Shown here: positions 20,291-29,894 of the stretch, piece after piece
How the letters are laid out: the number at the start of each line of letters is the position of its first letter
How positions within the stretch are numbered: position 1 is the stretch's first letter
From: Vibrio sp. 99-70-13A1
GTDB taxonomy: Bacteria > Pseudomonadota > Gammaproteobacteria > Enterobacterales > Vibrionaceae
Assembly (NCBI RefSeq): GCF_013114625.1
Contig: NZ_VTXD01000002.1
Location: 124,001-188,000 of the forward strand
Direction of reading: 5' to 3'
DNA length: 64,000 nucleotides
Translations under genes and position numbers: made by a program
The notes under the pieces: generated by a model
Database searches by the model: none
The model's input: only the letters and a program-made list of their open reading frames with translations
Told to the model about the DNA's origin: nothing

Positions 20291-22714
20291 ATGGATGTGC
20301 TTCGTCTCATTAATCGAAAGATGAACCGTTTAATTTGGTCTATTGGTATTCTTACGGCAATCGCAAGTTTTCTCACCATTGGTTTCTATGAATCTCGACG
20401 CTTACATGACCAACTCGATATACAGTTCAATAATAAGATTAAAGCGTTAAATGCATCTTTCGAAGATCTCTCCGAACTCATGTACTCCACTCGTGCATTT
20501 CTCCTTCACGCCAACAACCCTAATCAAGAACAGTTCCAGTATTTTCTTGATCAAAGGACAGGTATTGATTCTGCTATCCAGTCCGTTATTTGGGCTCCAA
20601 TTGTCACGGCTGAAAACATTAGTCTCTTAGAGGAAGATGCAGCAAGCCAAGGTCTGCTGGGGTATAAAGTACTAACACGAAAATCTAACGACCCTGCGTT
20701 TATCGAATGCATTAAGAAAATGGAACGTTCCTTCTTCCCAGCCCTTTATGTTTCTCCAAAATTTGAAGGAAGCGATTATTTAGGTCTCCCAATAGCGGGG
20801 AATTGTGAACACCTTGAAGCTATGCGTAATGCCGTTCAAAAAGACCAAATTGTTGCTTCTCCTTTCATACAAGATGGCTTCATTGGCAGTCGCTTATTTC
20901 TTCCCGTTATTTCCGAATCAAAGCAATTAAAAGGCTTTGTTGTTTCACACATTCTTTTCTATGAATTTTTAGGTAAAACCTGGAAAGACGAAGTTAACGC
21001 CCAATCATTCAACATTAATGTTTTCCAGGCTGATGATTATTCTCCAACTCCTATTTTTGAATCTCATATAAATAGCAGGCTTATAAAAGTCACAGGGCTT
21101 GAACAGGAAGTGTCTCGCTCAAAAGAGTTGTATCTACCTTCCCTAGATACCACTTGGCGAATAGAGGTTTCACAGCTGGATAATAGCCATAGCACTTTTC
21201 TTTATGGGGGATTTTGTGTCTTCCTCATCGCTTTGCTAACTTACTCTGTTGCTTGGGGAGCGCGCTTTTACGCTAACCGGTTAGCCATTTCAAATAAGCT
21301 TGTAGAAGATAAAACCCGCTCGATAGAACAGCAAGCCATCCGTGATGATCTAACCAATTTATATAACCGACAAGCTCTGAATTTACACCTAACACATAAG
21401 GTCGCTAGTTTAAAAACTCACCCGGAGAACGGGTTTGCAGTGTTGTTCATCGATTTAGACCGCTTTAAAGTCATCAACGACTCTATGGGGCATTTGGTGG
21501 GTGACAATGTCTTACAGCAGGTTGCTACTAGGTTGACGGAAAGCACTCGGCTCGGAGATAAGTGTTATCGATTTGGAGGGGATGAGTTTGTTGTTTGTTT
21601 ATACAACAATGTTGACCCTGAATCTCTGGGTATGATTGCGAAACGCTATAATGAATTACTTGCTCAGCCCTATAATATCCAAGGGCGCACTTGCCATGTC
21701 GGTGCCAGTATTGGTATTTCTATGGTCAATAAGCATTGCCAGACTGTGGCGCAAATTTTACGCGAGGCCGATACTGCCATGTATAAGGCTAAACGTTCCG
21801 CCAATGACCGAATCGTTTTTTTTGACGATACGATGTTTATTCAAGCCAAGCAAAGATTCACTTTAGAGCAAGAACTGACGCAAGCCGTGGCTTTACAGCA
21901 ACTGTTCCTTGCGTATCAACCCATCTACTGCCAAAAAACACAGTCCATTAGCGGTGTTGAAGCTTTGCTGCGCTGGACCCATAAAGACTATGGTCCAATT
22001 TCCCCCGCAGACTTTATTCCAATCGCCGAAGAAACCGGATTGATTATAAAAATTGGCGATTGGGTGGTAAAAAGAGCCTGTCGTACACTCGAGCAATTGT
22101 GGCTTAACCCGTTGGTTAAGCATGTTCCTAGGATTAATATTAATGTTTCTGCAAAGCAATTCGAGTCAAACCATATATTACATACACTAGAGGCTGTACT
22201 AGAACACGCCAGCTTCCCCCCACGGTTATTGGGAGTTGAGATAACCGAGTCACTACTGCTTAGCAACTCTGAATGCACAGTAAGCGCACTGAAAAAAATT
22301 AAGGCGCTGGGTGTTTCGATTTACCTTGATGATTTTGGTTCAGGGTACTCCTCACTTGCAGTACTGTGTGATTATCCGATAGATATTTTAAAAATGGACA
22401 AAAGTTTCATCGATAATATTGACAGCCCAGATTGCAAATCAGCTAAGTTATGTAAAGCGATCATAAACATGGCTCACACCATTTCATTACCCGTCGTGGC
22501 TGAAGGCGTAGAAACAGAATCTCAGCTGGCAACGCTGACTAACTATCAATGTGACTATATCCAAGGTTACTTAAAATCTAAACCGGTTAGCGTTTGTGCA
22601 CTCACTGATTTACTTGAAACTCACAGCTTTGAAAATAGTATTGATCTCGGTAAGGGGTTATCAACCAATAAGAAGAACGACTTCGAAGATAATAAAACTA
22701 AAAAAATAGCCTAA
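20291..22714 (+). CDS. CHASE-GGDEF-EAL bifunctional c-di-GMP protein
   Basis: The 807-residue protein has a membrane helix (about residues 12-32), an extracytoplasmic CHASE domain (about 60-290), a second helix (about 304-324), a GGDEF domain, and an EAL domain. GGDEF is intact (429-433) with an RxxD inhibitory site RLGD (420-423). EAL is intact (EALLRW at 557) with the other catalytic motifs NINVSAKQF, EITES, DDFGSGYSS and AEGVET. Both synthesis and hydrolysis of c-di-GMP are therefore possible. CHASE domains sense small extracellular ligands. It appears monocistronic. Confidence 0.93.
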   Translation: MDVLRLINRKMNRLIWSIGILTAIASFLTIGFYESRRLHDQLDIQFNNKIKALNASFEDLSELMYSTRAFLLHANNPNQEQFQYFLDQRTGIDSAIQSVIWAPIVTAENISLLEEDAASQGLLGYKVLTRKSNDPAFIECIKKMERSFFPALYVSPKFEGSDYLGLPIAGNCEHLEAMRNAVQKDQIVASPFIQDGFIGSRLFLPVISESKQLKGFVVSHILFYEFLGKTWKDEVNAQSFNINVFQADDYSPTPIFESHINSRLIKVTGLEQEVSRSKELYLPSLDTTWRIEVSQLDNSHSTFLYGGFCVFLIALLTYSVAWGARFYANRLAISNKLVEDKTRSIEQQAIRDDLTNLYNRQALNLHLTHKVASLKTHPENGFAVLFIDLDRFKVINDSMGHLVGDNVLQQVATRLTESTRLGDKCYRFGGDEFVVCLYNNVDPESLGMIAKRYNELLAQPYNIQGRTCHVGASIGISMVNKHCQTVAQILREADTAMYKAKRSANDRIVFFDDTMFIQAKQRFTLEQELTQAVALQQLFLAYQPIYCQKTQSISGVEALLRWTHKDYGPISPADFIPIAEETGLIIKIGDWVVKRACRTLEQLWLNPLVKHVPRININVSAKQFESNHILHTLEAVLEHASFPPRLLGVEITESLLLSNSECTVSALKKIKALGVSIYLDDFGSGYSSLAVLCDYPIDILKMDKSFIDNIDSPDCKSAKLCKAIINMAHTISLPVVAEGVETESQLATLTNYQCDYIQGYLKSKPVSVCALTDLLETHSFENSIDLGKGLSTNKKNDFEDNKTKKIA

Positions 22715-22740
22715 AGGGAAGACCTCTAGGCTATGTGTCT
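22706..22740 (+). terminator. Intrinsic terminator after the CHASE-GGDEF-EAL gene
   Basis: Arms ATAGCCTA / TAGGCTAT with an inner AGG/CCT pairing overlap the stop codon and are followed by a T-rich run ending at 22740. Confidence 0.7.
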
Positions 22741-22759
22741 TTTTACTATTATCTTAACT

Positions 22760-22797
22760 AAACCGTTAAACCGTTAAACCGTTAAACCGTTAAACCG
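22760..22797. repeat. 8-bp tandem repeat (AACCGTTA)
   Basis: Four perfect AACCGTTA units and a partial fifth lie between the terminator of the c-di-GMP gene and the phhB stop codon. Confidence 0.95.
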
Positions 22798-22813
22798 CAG
22801 CCTATTAAATAAC

Positions 22814-23143
22814 TTAATTCAGTGCATCGCATTTTGAAGCACAGATAAAATCATTACGATGTAAACCTTTAATCGAATGGCTCCACCATGTAATGGTGAC
22901 CTGCCCCCATTCCAACAGTATAGAAGGGTGATGAAATTCATCTTCGGCAAGCTCTGCGACTTTATTTGAGAAAGCCCATGCTAGTTTGAAGTTCTTAAAC
23001 TTATACACTTTTTCTAGCTGAGGAATACCCTCTCTATCTAGCATGTCCCATCCCGTCAATTCCGTGAACAACAACCTACGATCTTCGGCAGATAAAGCTT
23101 GAGCATCTGTACTGCAGGCTTCACAACGTAATTCATCCAGCAT
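22814..23143 (-). CDS. phhB: Pterin-4a-carbinolamine dehydratase
   Basis: The 109-residue protein recycles the pterin cofactor oxidised by phenylalanine hydroxylase. The family core is clear: KVYKFKNFKLAWAFSNKVAELAEDEFHHPSILLEWGQVTITWWSHSI, with the active-site HHP and the later His in TWWSHS. I place the start at 23143 (MLDELRCEACST), which has AAGGAAG upstream and overlaps the end of phhA by 11 bases; the longer in-frame extension upstream is phhA coding sequence. Co-transcription and coupling with phhA are expected. Confidence 0.93.
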   Translation of the reverse strand: MLDELRCEACSTDAQALSAEDRRLLFTELTGWDMLDREGIPQLEKVYKFKNFKLAWAFSNKVAELAEDEFHHPSILLEWGQVTITWWSHSIKGLHRNDFICASKCDALN

Positions 23144-23927
23144 GTGTAACTTCCTTTTTCTCAAAAAGTGGGGTAAATAAGCCCAACTCCATAGCATTAT
23201 GAACTTGTGCCATTAAATCCATTTGGCTCAATTGGTAGAGCTCAGTGATATCGCCTAACTCGAAATAAGTGGGTTGCATAATATCGATTCGGTAAGGCGT
23301 TCTTAATACGTTTTCAACATTAAATGGTTGATGCCGTTTTTTAGGGTTACCTAGCGAATAAGTGGTTTCGCCAGGTGAAGAGAGTATTCCACCACCGTAA
23401 ATCTTGGTTTGACCTTTTTCTTTCACTAAACCAAATTCAACAGTAAACCAATATAGCCGTGCTAAATAAGCCCTTTCTTTGCCCGTAGCTTTCTGCCCGA
23501 TCTGCCCATACTTGTGAGTAAACGAGGCAAAATCTGGGTGGGTAAGCATAGCGCAGTGACCAAACACCTCATGAAAGAAATCTGGTTCTTGTAAGTAATC
23601 AAATTCCTCTCGGCTTCGTAAAAAAGTCGCAACAGGGAATTTTTTATTCGCTAATAAATCAAAAAATCGGTCGAAATTAATCAAAGCAGGAACAGGTTCA
23701 ACGCTCCACCCTGTTTCTCTTTGCAATACAGCATTAATTTCAGGTAACTGCGGCACCCTATCTATTGAAAGATTTAACGTGTCTAAACCATCCAAATAGG
23801 CTTGGCAGGCTTTATCATTAACCTTGTCTAATTGGCGAACGACTAAATCATGCCAAATTCGATCTTCTTCCTTGCTCCAATCGACGATACCAGCTTCATC
23901 AACAGGCTTGGAATGATATTGAGTCAT
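23133..23927 (-). CDS. phhA: Phenylalanine 4-hydroxylase
   Basis: The 264-residue monomeric bacterial enzyme converts phenylalanine to tyrosine with tetrahydropterin and O2. The iron ligands are visible: the H-x4-H pair in PDFFHEVFGHCAMLTHP and the glutamate in YWFTVEFGLVKE. The GGGILSSPGETTYSLG segment is also typical. The ATG at 23927 with AAGGAG eight bases upstream is preferred over the preceding GTG. A TyrR-type box lies upstream, and the divergent neighbour activates acetoacetate, an end product of tyrosine breakdown. Confidence 0.95.
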   Translation of the reverse strand: MTQYHSKPVDEAGIVDWSKEEDRIWHDLVVRQLDKVNDKACQAYLDGLDTLNLSIDRVPQLPEINAVLQRETGWSVEPVPALINFDRFFDLLANKKFPVATFLRSREEFDYLQEPDFFHEVFGHCAMLTHPDFASFTHKYGQIGQKATGKERAYLARLYWFTVEFGLVKEKGQTKIYGGGILSSPGETTYSLGNPKKRHQPFNVENVLRTPYRIDIMQPTYFELGDITELYQLSQMDLMAQVHNAMELGLFTPLFEKKEVTHAG

Positions 23928-24039
23928 CACCCCTTCTCCTTTGTAAAAATTGCCATTAATTTAACAATTCATTCACATTAAGCCTACCCACTTGATGCCC
24001 TACTGCCAATATCCTTAGTCAAATCAGCACACCAACCAA

Positions 24040-24057
24040 TGTAACAAATAATTTACA
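24040..24057. promoter_or_regulatory. TyrR-type operator between phhA and acetoacetyl-CoA synthetase
   Basis: TGTAAC-6 nt-TTTACA differs at one base from the TyrR consensus TGTAAA-N6-TTTACA. It lies about 112 bp before phhA and 112 bp before the acetoacetyl-CoA synthetase ATG, so it could serve either. A TyrR/PhhR regulator is not in the window. Confidence 0.65.
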
Positions 24058-24169
24058 TTTAAGGTTTTTTACCTTACTAATCAATTGAATGTTTTATCGC
24101 CTATTTTTTGACAAGCGACTCGTGTGCCACAAAAATAACTTCATGGAATTCGTAAAAAATGAGGGAACT

Positions 24170-26176
24170 ATGCCGATCCAACAACCTATCTGGACACCAA
24201 CAACTGAGCGCATTAAAAGCTCGAACATCCAGCGATTTATTGACCGAATTTTCCAGCATCATGAATCTGTCACTAATTTCACGCAACTTCATGATTGGTC
24301 AGTGAAAAATGACTCGATTTTTTGGGAAGAGGTGTGGGATTTTTGCCATGTAAAAGGCAACAAAGGGCAAGACATTAAAGCGGCAGGACAAGCAAAATGG
24401 CAGGATTTTGTAGACGCTAGAGACACACAATGGTTCCCACATGCAAAGCTCAACTACGCAGAGAATTTACTTGGATATGCTCATCAATATCCAAATGAAT
24501 TAGCTGTCATTTTCGCTAATGAAAGTGGTGAAAACCGTTCACTGACTTGGCAACAACTTTACGAACGCGTTTCTTCTGTACAGCAATGGCTACAGGCTCA
24601 AGGTGTTAAGCAAGGTGACACTGTTGCGGGCTATTTACCTCATCTATCTGAAACGTTAATTGCGATGCTGGCTACCACCAGCCTTGGTGCAATCTGGACT
24701 TCAACATCACCCGATTTCGGTGTAGAAAGCGTGGTAGAGCGCTTTAGCCAAGTTAAACCAAAAATTCTATTTTATTGCGATGGTTATACATTCAATGGGA
24801 AATATCATTCCATGGTGAGTAAAAACCATCAAATCGCTTCTCAATTACCCAGTTTAATTCGTTGCGTAGAAATTCAATATCAAGCCAGTCCGAATACAAG
24901 TTCAGGAAAAATGCCAGCTGCGAATACGCCTCTATTATGGCAAGAGGTGCTCAATTCTTTTGAAGCCACAACCATTGAATTTCAACGCGTTAACTTTAAT
25001 GACCCATTATTTGTTCTTTACTCGTCAGGCACCACTGGAAAACCAAAATGCATTGTCCACTCCGTTGGTGGCACCACGCTCAACCACCTAAAAGAACACC
25101 AGCTTCATAGCGATATCAAACCGCAAGATCGCGTGTTTTATTACACAACCTGTGGTTGGATGATGTGGAATTGGCACGTTTCAGCCCTAGCAAGTGGTGC
25201 AACTCTTGTCATTTATGATGGTAGCCCTATATATCCATCACCCAGTGTTTTATGGGAATTAGCCGAACAACACCAAATCACCCTATTCGGTACATCCGCG
25301 AAATACCTAGAAGCTCTCCAAAAATCGCATTACTCTCCCACATCTGAGCACAACCTCCATCATCTAAAAACCCTTTGTTCTACGGGATCAGTTCTGTACC
25401 CAGAGCAGTTTGATTTTGTTTATCAGAATATCAAACGCGATCTGCATTTGGCTTCAATTTCAGGTGGGACAGATATCTGTGGCTGCTTTGTCTTAGGTAA
25501 TCCCATCAGCCCTGTTTTTCGAGGTGAATGTCAAAGCAGTGCACTTGGTTTAGATATTCAAGCTATCGATGAGCATGGCACTCCACACACAAATCAAAGA
25601 GGCGAACTGGCATGCTTGAACAGCTTTCCAAATCAGCCCATCGGCTTTTGGGGAGATAATGGAGAAAAGTATCATGCCAGTTATTGGGATAAGTTTGATG
25701 GGATCTGGCATCACGGTGATGATGTTTTTCCAACCGAAAATCAAGGCATGATCTTTTTTGGTCGCAGCGATACGACTTTAAACCCTGGAGGGGTGAGAAT
25801 CGGCACAGGAGAAATTTATCAGCAAGTGAATACGATGGAAGAAATCGTCGATTCAATCGCGGTAGGATTACAGCAAGGCACAGATGAAGTGATTGTGCTG
25901 TTTGTGAAAACCACTGAAAAACATACACTCACCGACGAGCTTATCAAGACAATAAAAAACCTGCTTCGAAGCCGATGTTCTCCAAGGCATGTACCAAGGC
26001 TTATTCTCCCGCTGTCTGATATACCGAAAACCAAATCGGGCAAACTTGTCGAACTAGCCGTGAAACAAATCATCCATGGTCAGACAGTCAAAAACATTGG
26101 TGCAATTGCTAACCCGCTTACGCTAGATGAGGTACAGCAAGTCTTCGAACAAGCCACCGCGACAAGTGAAACTTAA
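24170..26176 (+). CDS. Acetoacetyl-CoA synthetase
   Basis: The 668-residue adenylate-forming enzyme activates acetoacetate to acetoacetyl-CoA. It has the P-loop-like LFVLYSSGTTGKPKCIVHS, GWMMWNWHVSALASGATLVIYDG, SISGGTDICGCF (the family-specific replacement for YG-x-TE), and GRSDTTLNPGGVRIGTGEIYQ. The C-terminal catalytic lysine is in PKTKSGKLVELAVK. I choose ATG 24170 with a GAGGG ribosome-binding site; this gives the usual family length, whereas the longer frame adds 27 atypical residues. It is divergent from phhAB, which fits phenylalanine/tyrosine catabolism. Confidence 0.93.
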   Translation: MPIQQPIWTPTTERIKSSNIQRFIDRIFQHHESVTNFTQLHDWSVKNDSIFWEEVWDFCHVKGNKGQDIKAAGQAKWQDFVDARDTQWFPHAKLNYAENLLGYAHQYPNELAVIFANESGENRSLTWQQLYERVSSVQQWLQAQGVKQGDTVAGYLPHLSETLIAMLATTSLGAIWTSTSPDFGVESVVERFSQVKPKILFYCDGYTFNGKYHSMVSKNHQIASQLPSLIRCVEIQYQASPNTSSGKMPAANTPLLWQEVLNSFEATTIEFQRVNFNDPLFVLYSSGTTGKPKCIVHSVGGTTLNHLKEHQLHSDIKPQDRVFYYTTCGWMMWNWHVSALASGATLVIYDGSPIYPSPSVLWELAEQHQITLFGTSAKYLEALQKSHYSPTSEHNLHHLKTLCSTGSVLYPEQFDFVYQNIKRDLHLASISGGTDICGCFVLGNPISPVFRGECQSSALGLDIQAIDEHGTPHTNQRGELACLNSFPNQPIGFWGDNGEKYHASYWDKFDGIWHHGDDVFPTENQGMIFFGRSDTTLNPGGVRIGTGEIYQQVNTMEEIVDSIAVGLQQGTDEVIVLFVKTTEKHTLTDELIKTIKNLLRSRCSPRHVPRLILPLSDIPKTKSGKLVELAVKQIIHGQTVKNIGAIANPLTLDEVQQVFEQATATSET

Positions 26177-26291
26177 GTACGACTCATAATTGCATTTTTG
26201 TTTTTCGTGCGTTGCTAGTTTTGGCTCTTGGTTGATAGTTACTGGTTACAGGTCACTGATTACTTAGTACTGAGATATAAGCAGCGAATTA

Positions 26292-26323
26292 TGTGCCCAA
26301 TTTTGTTTGGGCACACGTATAAT
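26292..26323 (+). promoter_or_regulatory. Inverted repeat overlapping a -10 region upstream of the LysR gene
   Basis: TGTGCCCAA-6 nt-TTGGGCACA (26292-26315) is a perfect 9-bp inverted repeat just upstream of a TATAAT -10 (26318-26323). The placement fits an autoregulatory operator. Confidence 0.55.
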
Positions 26324-26340
26324 GCGCTCAATAAAAAATA

Positions 26341-27273
26341 ATGACCTTTGAGCCTTCAATGGATTACCTACACCTTTCTCGTGTCAGTTTAAAGCACTTA
26401 ACCGCTTTACATATTATGCTGAATACTCATAGCGTTACTCAAACTGCCGAGCAACTTTGTGTTAGCCCATCAAGTGTGAGTAAAACGCTTTCTCAGCTTC
26501 GTGATATTTTAAGCGATGACTTATTTTACCGTGACGGTACCAAGCTCATTCCAACCCCTTTTGCCATCAAAATTGCCCCGACCATCCACGCGATTCTTTC
26601 TAGCATGAATGGGCTTTTGCACCAGCAGAATTTTTGCCCTGCAGAATACAAAGGCAGTTTTTCTCTTTCCATGCGCGAAAGTACTTTTGAAGTGTTTGCT
26701 TCAACGATTAGCCGTATCACAACAGAACTCGCCCCGAGTGCTACGCTTAACATCTATTCAAAACAGCAACTGGGATTTGACGCTCTATTAAGTGGAAAAG
26801 TGAATTGCATTCTGTTGCCTCATGATATTTCACAGCCTCCGACCGAGAACAAAGATCTTATTTGGAAGACTATTTGTGAAGATGAAATGATTTGCTTGAT
26901 GAACAACGCTCACCCACTCGCTGATAAGCCTTTGACCATCGATGAATATCTGCATCATAAACATATTGGAATTTTAGAAAACGAGCTGACGCAGCCATAT
27001 TTTGAGCAAAATTTAGTTCAGCAGTACAAACCGAGAGATATTGCGATTAATGTAGCGGATTTTGGAGAGGCTGCGGTGCTTTGCCACCACACCCCTTTCT
27101 TATTCACCTGTTCAAAAGCCTGGTCAAACAGCGCTCTGCAAGCCAAAGGGCTCATCAGTAAACCTTTACCATTCGATTATGGCAAAGTCGCGTACAGCCT
27201 TGTATGGAACAAACCTAATATGAACGATCCTGCAATTAAGTGGCTGTGTGAGCAATTTTTAGCGTCCACTTAA
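26341..27273 (+). CDS. LysR family transcriptional regulator
   Basis: The 310-residue protein has an N-terminal HTH (TQTAEQLCVSPSSVSKTLSQLRDIL, about residues 33-58) followed by DDLFYRDGTKLIPTPFA and a LysR substrate-binding domain. The DDLF-R-x-G-x-x-x-x-PT linker places it in the LeuO/NodD-like branch. It is convergent with yjjW, with 30 bp between stop codons. It follows acetoacetyl-CoA synthetase on the same strand but has its own promoter candidate, so its target is uncertain. No good ribosome-binding site precedes the ATG at 26341; the ATG at 26359 is an alternative. Confidence 0.88.
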   Translation: MTFEPSMDYLHLSRVSLKHLTALHIMLNTHSVTQTAEQLCVSPSSVSKTLSQLRDILSDDLFYRDGTKLIPTPFAIKIAPTIHAILSSMNGLLHQQNFCPAEYKGSFSLSMRESTFEVFASTISRITTELAPSATLNIYSKQQLGFDALLSGKVNCILLPHDISQPPTENKDLIWKTICEDEMICLMNNAHPLADKPLTIDEYLHHKHIGILENELTQPYFEQNLVQQYKPRDIAINVADFGEAAVLCHHTPFLFTCSKAWSNSALQAKGLISKPLPFDYGKVAYSLVWNKPNMNDPAIKWLCEQFLAST

Positions 27274-27303
27274 TCACGCAGCAATTACATGTAAACCTCA
27301 GTA

Positions 27304-28194
27304 TTACGTATACACATCAGGGGTGAGCATAGGTCTTTGTACGATTAAATGCAGCTTGTTGTGAAAGCTTTCCATTTGCTCTCGACTGCATTTTGACCAC
27401 TGCAAAGCTTGCCCTACCACACCATGGTGCTGAAACGCATTCAAGCGAATTTGAACCGAGCTAGATAAAGCTTTCAGATATTGTCCGACTTGCTCCACTT
27501 CTAAGTCTAAATCGCTCTTGTTTGGGATATGTAGCAGCCGAACTTCATGCAGCTTTCCTCTCTCATTAAGAAAGCGAATAGTCTCAAAAACACGGTGATT
27601 ACCACGACCAACCAGCCATTGATGGGTCTCTTCTTGCCAAGATTTTAGGTCAATCATCGCACCATCTAAGTAAGGCAAGACTCTCTCCCATCCAGATATA
27701 GGCAATGAGCCATTACTATCAATAAAACAAGTCAGATGGGCAAGCTGTGGATCTTCTTTGATCTGTTTAAATAGCTCGATAATAAAGGGCAGCTGTAGAG
27801 TGGCTTCTCCACCAGAAATGGTAATGCCACTTAAAAAGAACTGGTTTTTTTGTATTTCAGCCATCACATCTGACACTGTCATTTCAGTAATTTTAGGGCT
27901 GGATTTATGAGTGCAAATATCAATGCACTGATCGCAATGAGTACACGCGACCGAGTCCCAAGTCACCTTACCTGACGAATTGATTTCCAGAGCATTGCTT
28001 GGACATTGTGTAACGCAATCACCACAGGAATTACAGTGATTGATGGTATGAGGATTGTGGCATGTGATGCAATCAAAGTTACATCCTTGGAGAAAAAGGA
28101 CCAGCCTGTTGCCAGGCCCGTCAACACAAGAAAAGGTCAGCACACGGCTGACCTTCGCTTGTTTTTCTGTCTTATTATTATAAACCCTAGCCAT
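27304..28194 (-). CDS. yjjW: YjjW family glycyl-radical enzyme activase
   Basis: The 296-residue radical-SAM protein installs the glycyl radical on its partner enzyme. The SAM-cluster motif C-x3-C-x2-C is CNFDCITC (about residues 39-46). It is followed by a two-cluster ferredoxin-like insert (CNSCGDCVTQCP and CTHCDQCIDIC), which is standard in larger activases, and by TISGGEATLQ. It lies 52 bp after yjjI on the same strand, so the two form an operon. Oxygen-sensitive chemistry implies anaerobic or microaerobic use. Confidence 0.92.
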   Translation of the reverse strand: MARVYNNKTEKQAKVSRVLTFSCVDGPGNRLVLFLQGCNFDCITCHNPHTINHCNSCGDCVTQCPSNALEINSSGKVTWDSVACTHCDQCIDICTHKSSPKITEMTVSDVMAEIQKNQFFLSGITISGGEATLQLPFIIELFKQIKEDPQLAHLTCFIDSNGSLPISGWERVLPYLDGAMIDLKSWQEETHQWLVGRGNHRVFETIRFLNERGKLHEVRLLHIPNKSDLDLEVEQVGQYLKALSSSVQIRLNAFQHHGVVGQALQWSKCSREQMESFHNKLHLIVQRPMLTPDVYT

Positions 28195-28246
28195 GAGTTG
28201 TTAGATCAGAAATTGGTTAAATGTATTCACTGGAAATACCTTTTAT

Positions 28247-29812
28247 TTATTCGTATACAGGTGACACTTCTAAACTGGCGACACGAGGTTTTCTTTCTAG
28301 GATGCCGGTATTTTTAGCCGCTTCTGCACCTAAGAAAGTTGTATTAGTTCGAGAGCCTTCATCATCAAATTTTGCCATATCAGACAACTTCACCATATAG
28401 CCCGTCACACGGACTAAATCATTAGAGGCAACATTCGCGGTAAATTCGCGATAGCCAGCTTGAATCGCGCCTTTACACAAGTTAAACATCGCTTCAGGGT
28501 TTGATTTAACGGTCTCATCAATAGTTAAGATGTCACTGATGCCAGAGGTATAAAACTGATGATGCCCTGCTGTTGCTCGTACATAAGAAATAGGGTCGGG
28601 TTCTGTTCCATAAGGGATTCGCACACCAGGCGTCACTTCTTTATCTAAGCTGATACCACCTTGAGCGTGCAGTAAGGCTTTTCCATTTAAGCCATACTTA
28701 ACGTCTGACATTTCAACAATTTCAGCAAGTTTTTGCGAGATACGATGACCTAACTGGTTAGACTCATCATTCAAGCCATAAGCGCCCACTTTTCCTTCTT
28801 TTTCCAGCAAAATATTCACAGCTTCCGCCATGCCATAAATGCCAAACATAGGCGCGAAGCGGCTTTCTTCAACAAGCCCTTCTTTAGCTAAAAACCCTTC
28901 AAAGAAATGAGAGTCTTCGTGTAAAAAAGTGCAGCGCGCATCCATTAGCTCAACCATTGTACGGCTATATGAAGGTAAGACCTGATTCAGGAAATCAACG
29001 CTATCCACTGACTTGAGAGCAACCTCTTTTAAGTTCATACGAACTAAAGTATTAGAGCCACCAGCAAGAGGAAGAGAATTGTAGCAACTCACAATGCCGA
29101 ATTTCTTCTCACCGTATGCCTTGGCATGAGCAGGGTAATTAGCAATATGAGGTTTACTGCACTCACAGATATTTGAGGTCGCTTGGCGCAGTAAATCATC
29201 AGGAGTGATCGCAGGGTCGTACATGAAAGTTAGGTTTGGAGCAATTTGCTTCAGTTCGGCATCGACACGCAGGATAGTTCGGCAAACAATGTTATCGGCA
29301 GGGCCAATGTTCACATGCATAAAGGCATCCGGCAGCGTTCTATCCAGCATTATCCAAAACAGTTTCAATTTTTGATAAATTTGTTCATCGGTTAAATCAC
29401 CAACGAACGGCATCAAGACGTCATCGAGCTGACCTAAGTAAACAGGAATAGACGTTACTGATGGCACATGATGATAGATGATGGTTAGCATGTTCAATGC
29501 TTCATCAAAATTGGTCGCCGCACTAAGTTCTAAATACTCTGAGCCTTGAAACAAGTATTTGGAATAATCTGGTAAGACATAGCGCGGCTTAAATGGGGCA
29601 TGACCTTCAAACATGTCACACAACACGCCTTCATCTAACGCTAATTTAACTTCATCACTCACCTGTACATAAGGCAGGCTGGCTTCAGCTTCTAACGCTA
29701 AATAGTTCGATTTCTGTTTAGGGGATAAGCTCATATCAGAAATAATATCGCGGAATCGTTGTTGCTGTTTAGTAAGGCTTGAACGCGGTGAATCAGAAGG
29801 TTGTTGGCTCAT
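28247..29812 (-). CDS. yjjI: YjjI family glycyl-radical enzyme
   Basis: The 521-residue protein matches YjjI, a glycyl-radical enzyme family related to pyruvate formate-lyase but shorter and of unproven reaction. The C-terminal glycine-radical loop reads VRVTGYMVKLSD (about residue 485), where the glycine follows the conserved R-V-[TS]. The CVTG-type cysteine pair of PFL is not obvious; candidate catalytic cysteines occur in SNICECSKP. Its activase is the next gene. An imperfect 35-bp palindrome lies about 83 bp upstream. Confidence 0.9.
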   Translation of the reverse strand: MSQQPSDSPRSSLTKQQQRFRDIISDMSLSPKQKSNYLALEAEASLPYVQVSDEVKLALDEGVLCDMFEGHAPFKPRYVLPDYSKYLFQGSEYLELSAATNFDEALNMLTIIYHHVPSVTSIPVYLGQLDDVLMPFVGDLTDEQIYQKLKLFWIMLDRTLPDAFMHVNIGPADNIVCRTILRVDAELKQIAPNLTFMYDPAITPDDLLRQATSNICECSKPHIANYPAHAKAYGEKKFGIVSCYNSLPLAGGSNTLVRMNLKEVALKSVDSVDFLNQVLPSYSRTMVELMDARCTFLHEDSHFFEGFLAKEGLVEESRFAPMFGIYGMAEAVNILLEKEGKVGAYGLNDESNQLGHRISQKLAEIVEMSDVKYGLNGKALLHAQGGISLDKEVTPGVRIPYGTEPDPISYVRATAGHHQFYTSGISDILTIDETVKSNPEAMFNLCKGAIQAGYREFTANVASNDLVRVTGYMVKLSDMAKFDDEGSRTNTTFLGAEAAKNTGILERKPRVASLEVSPVYE

Positions 29813-29894
29813 GCAGAAACCCTTTTACCTAAAAAGAGATAATTTATAGGGTTATTTTAGACGCTGGATTTGGTTTCCACTAGTGAAATATAAC

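Noticed and set aside
24089..24169. 27-residue N-terminal extension of acetoacetyl-CoA synthetase
   Set aside because: A GAGGG motif supports the ATG at 24170, which gives the normal family length.
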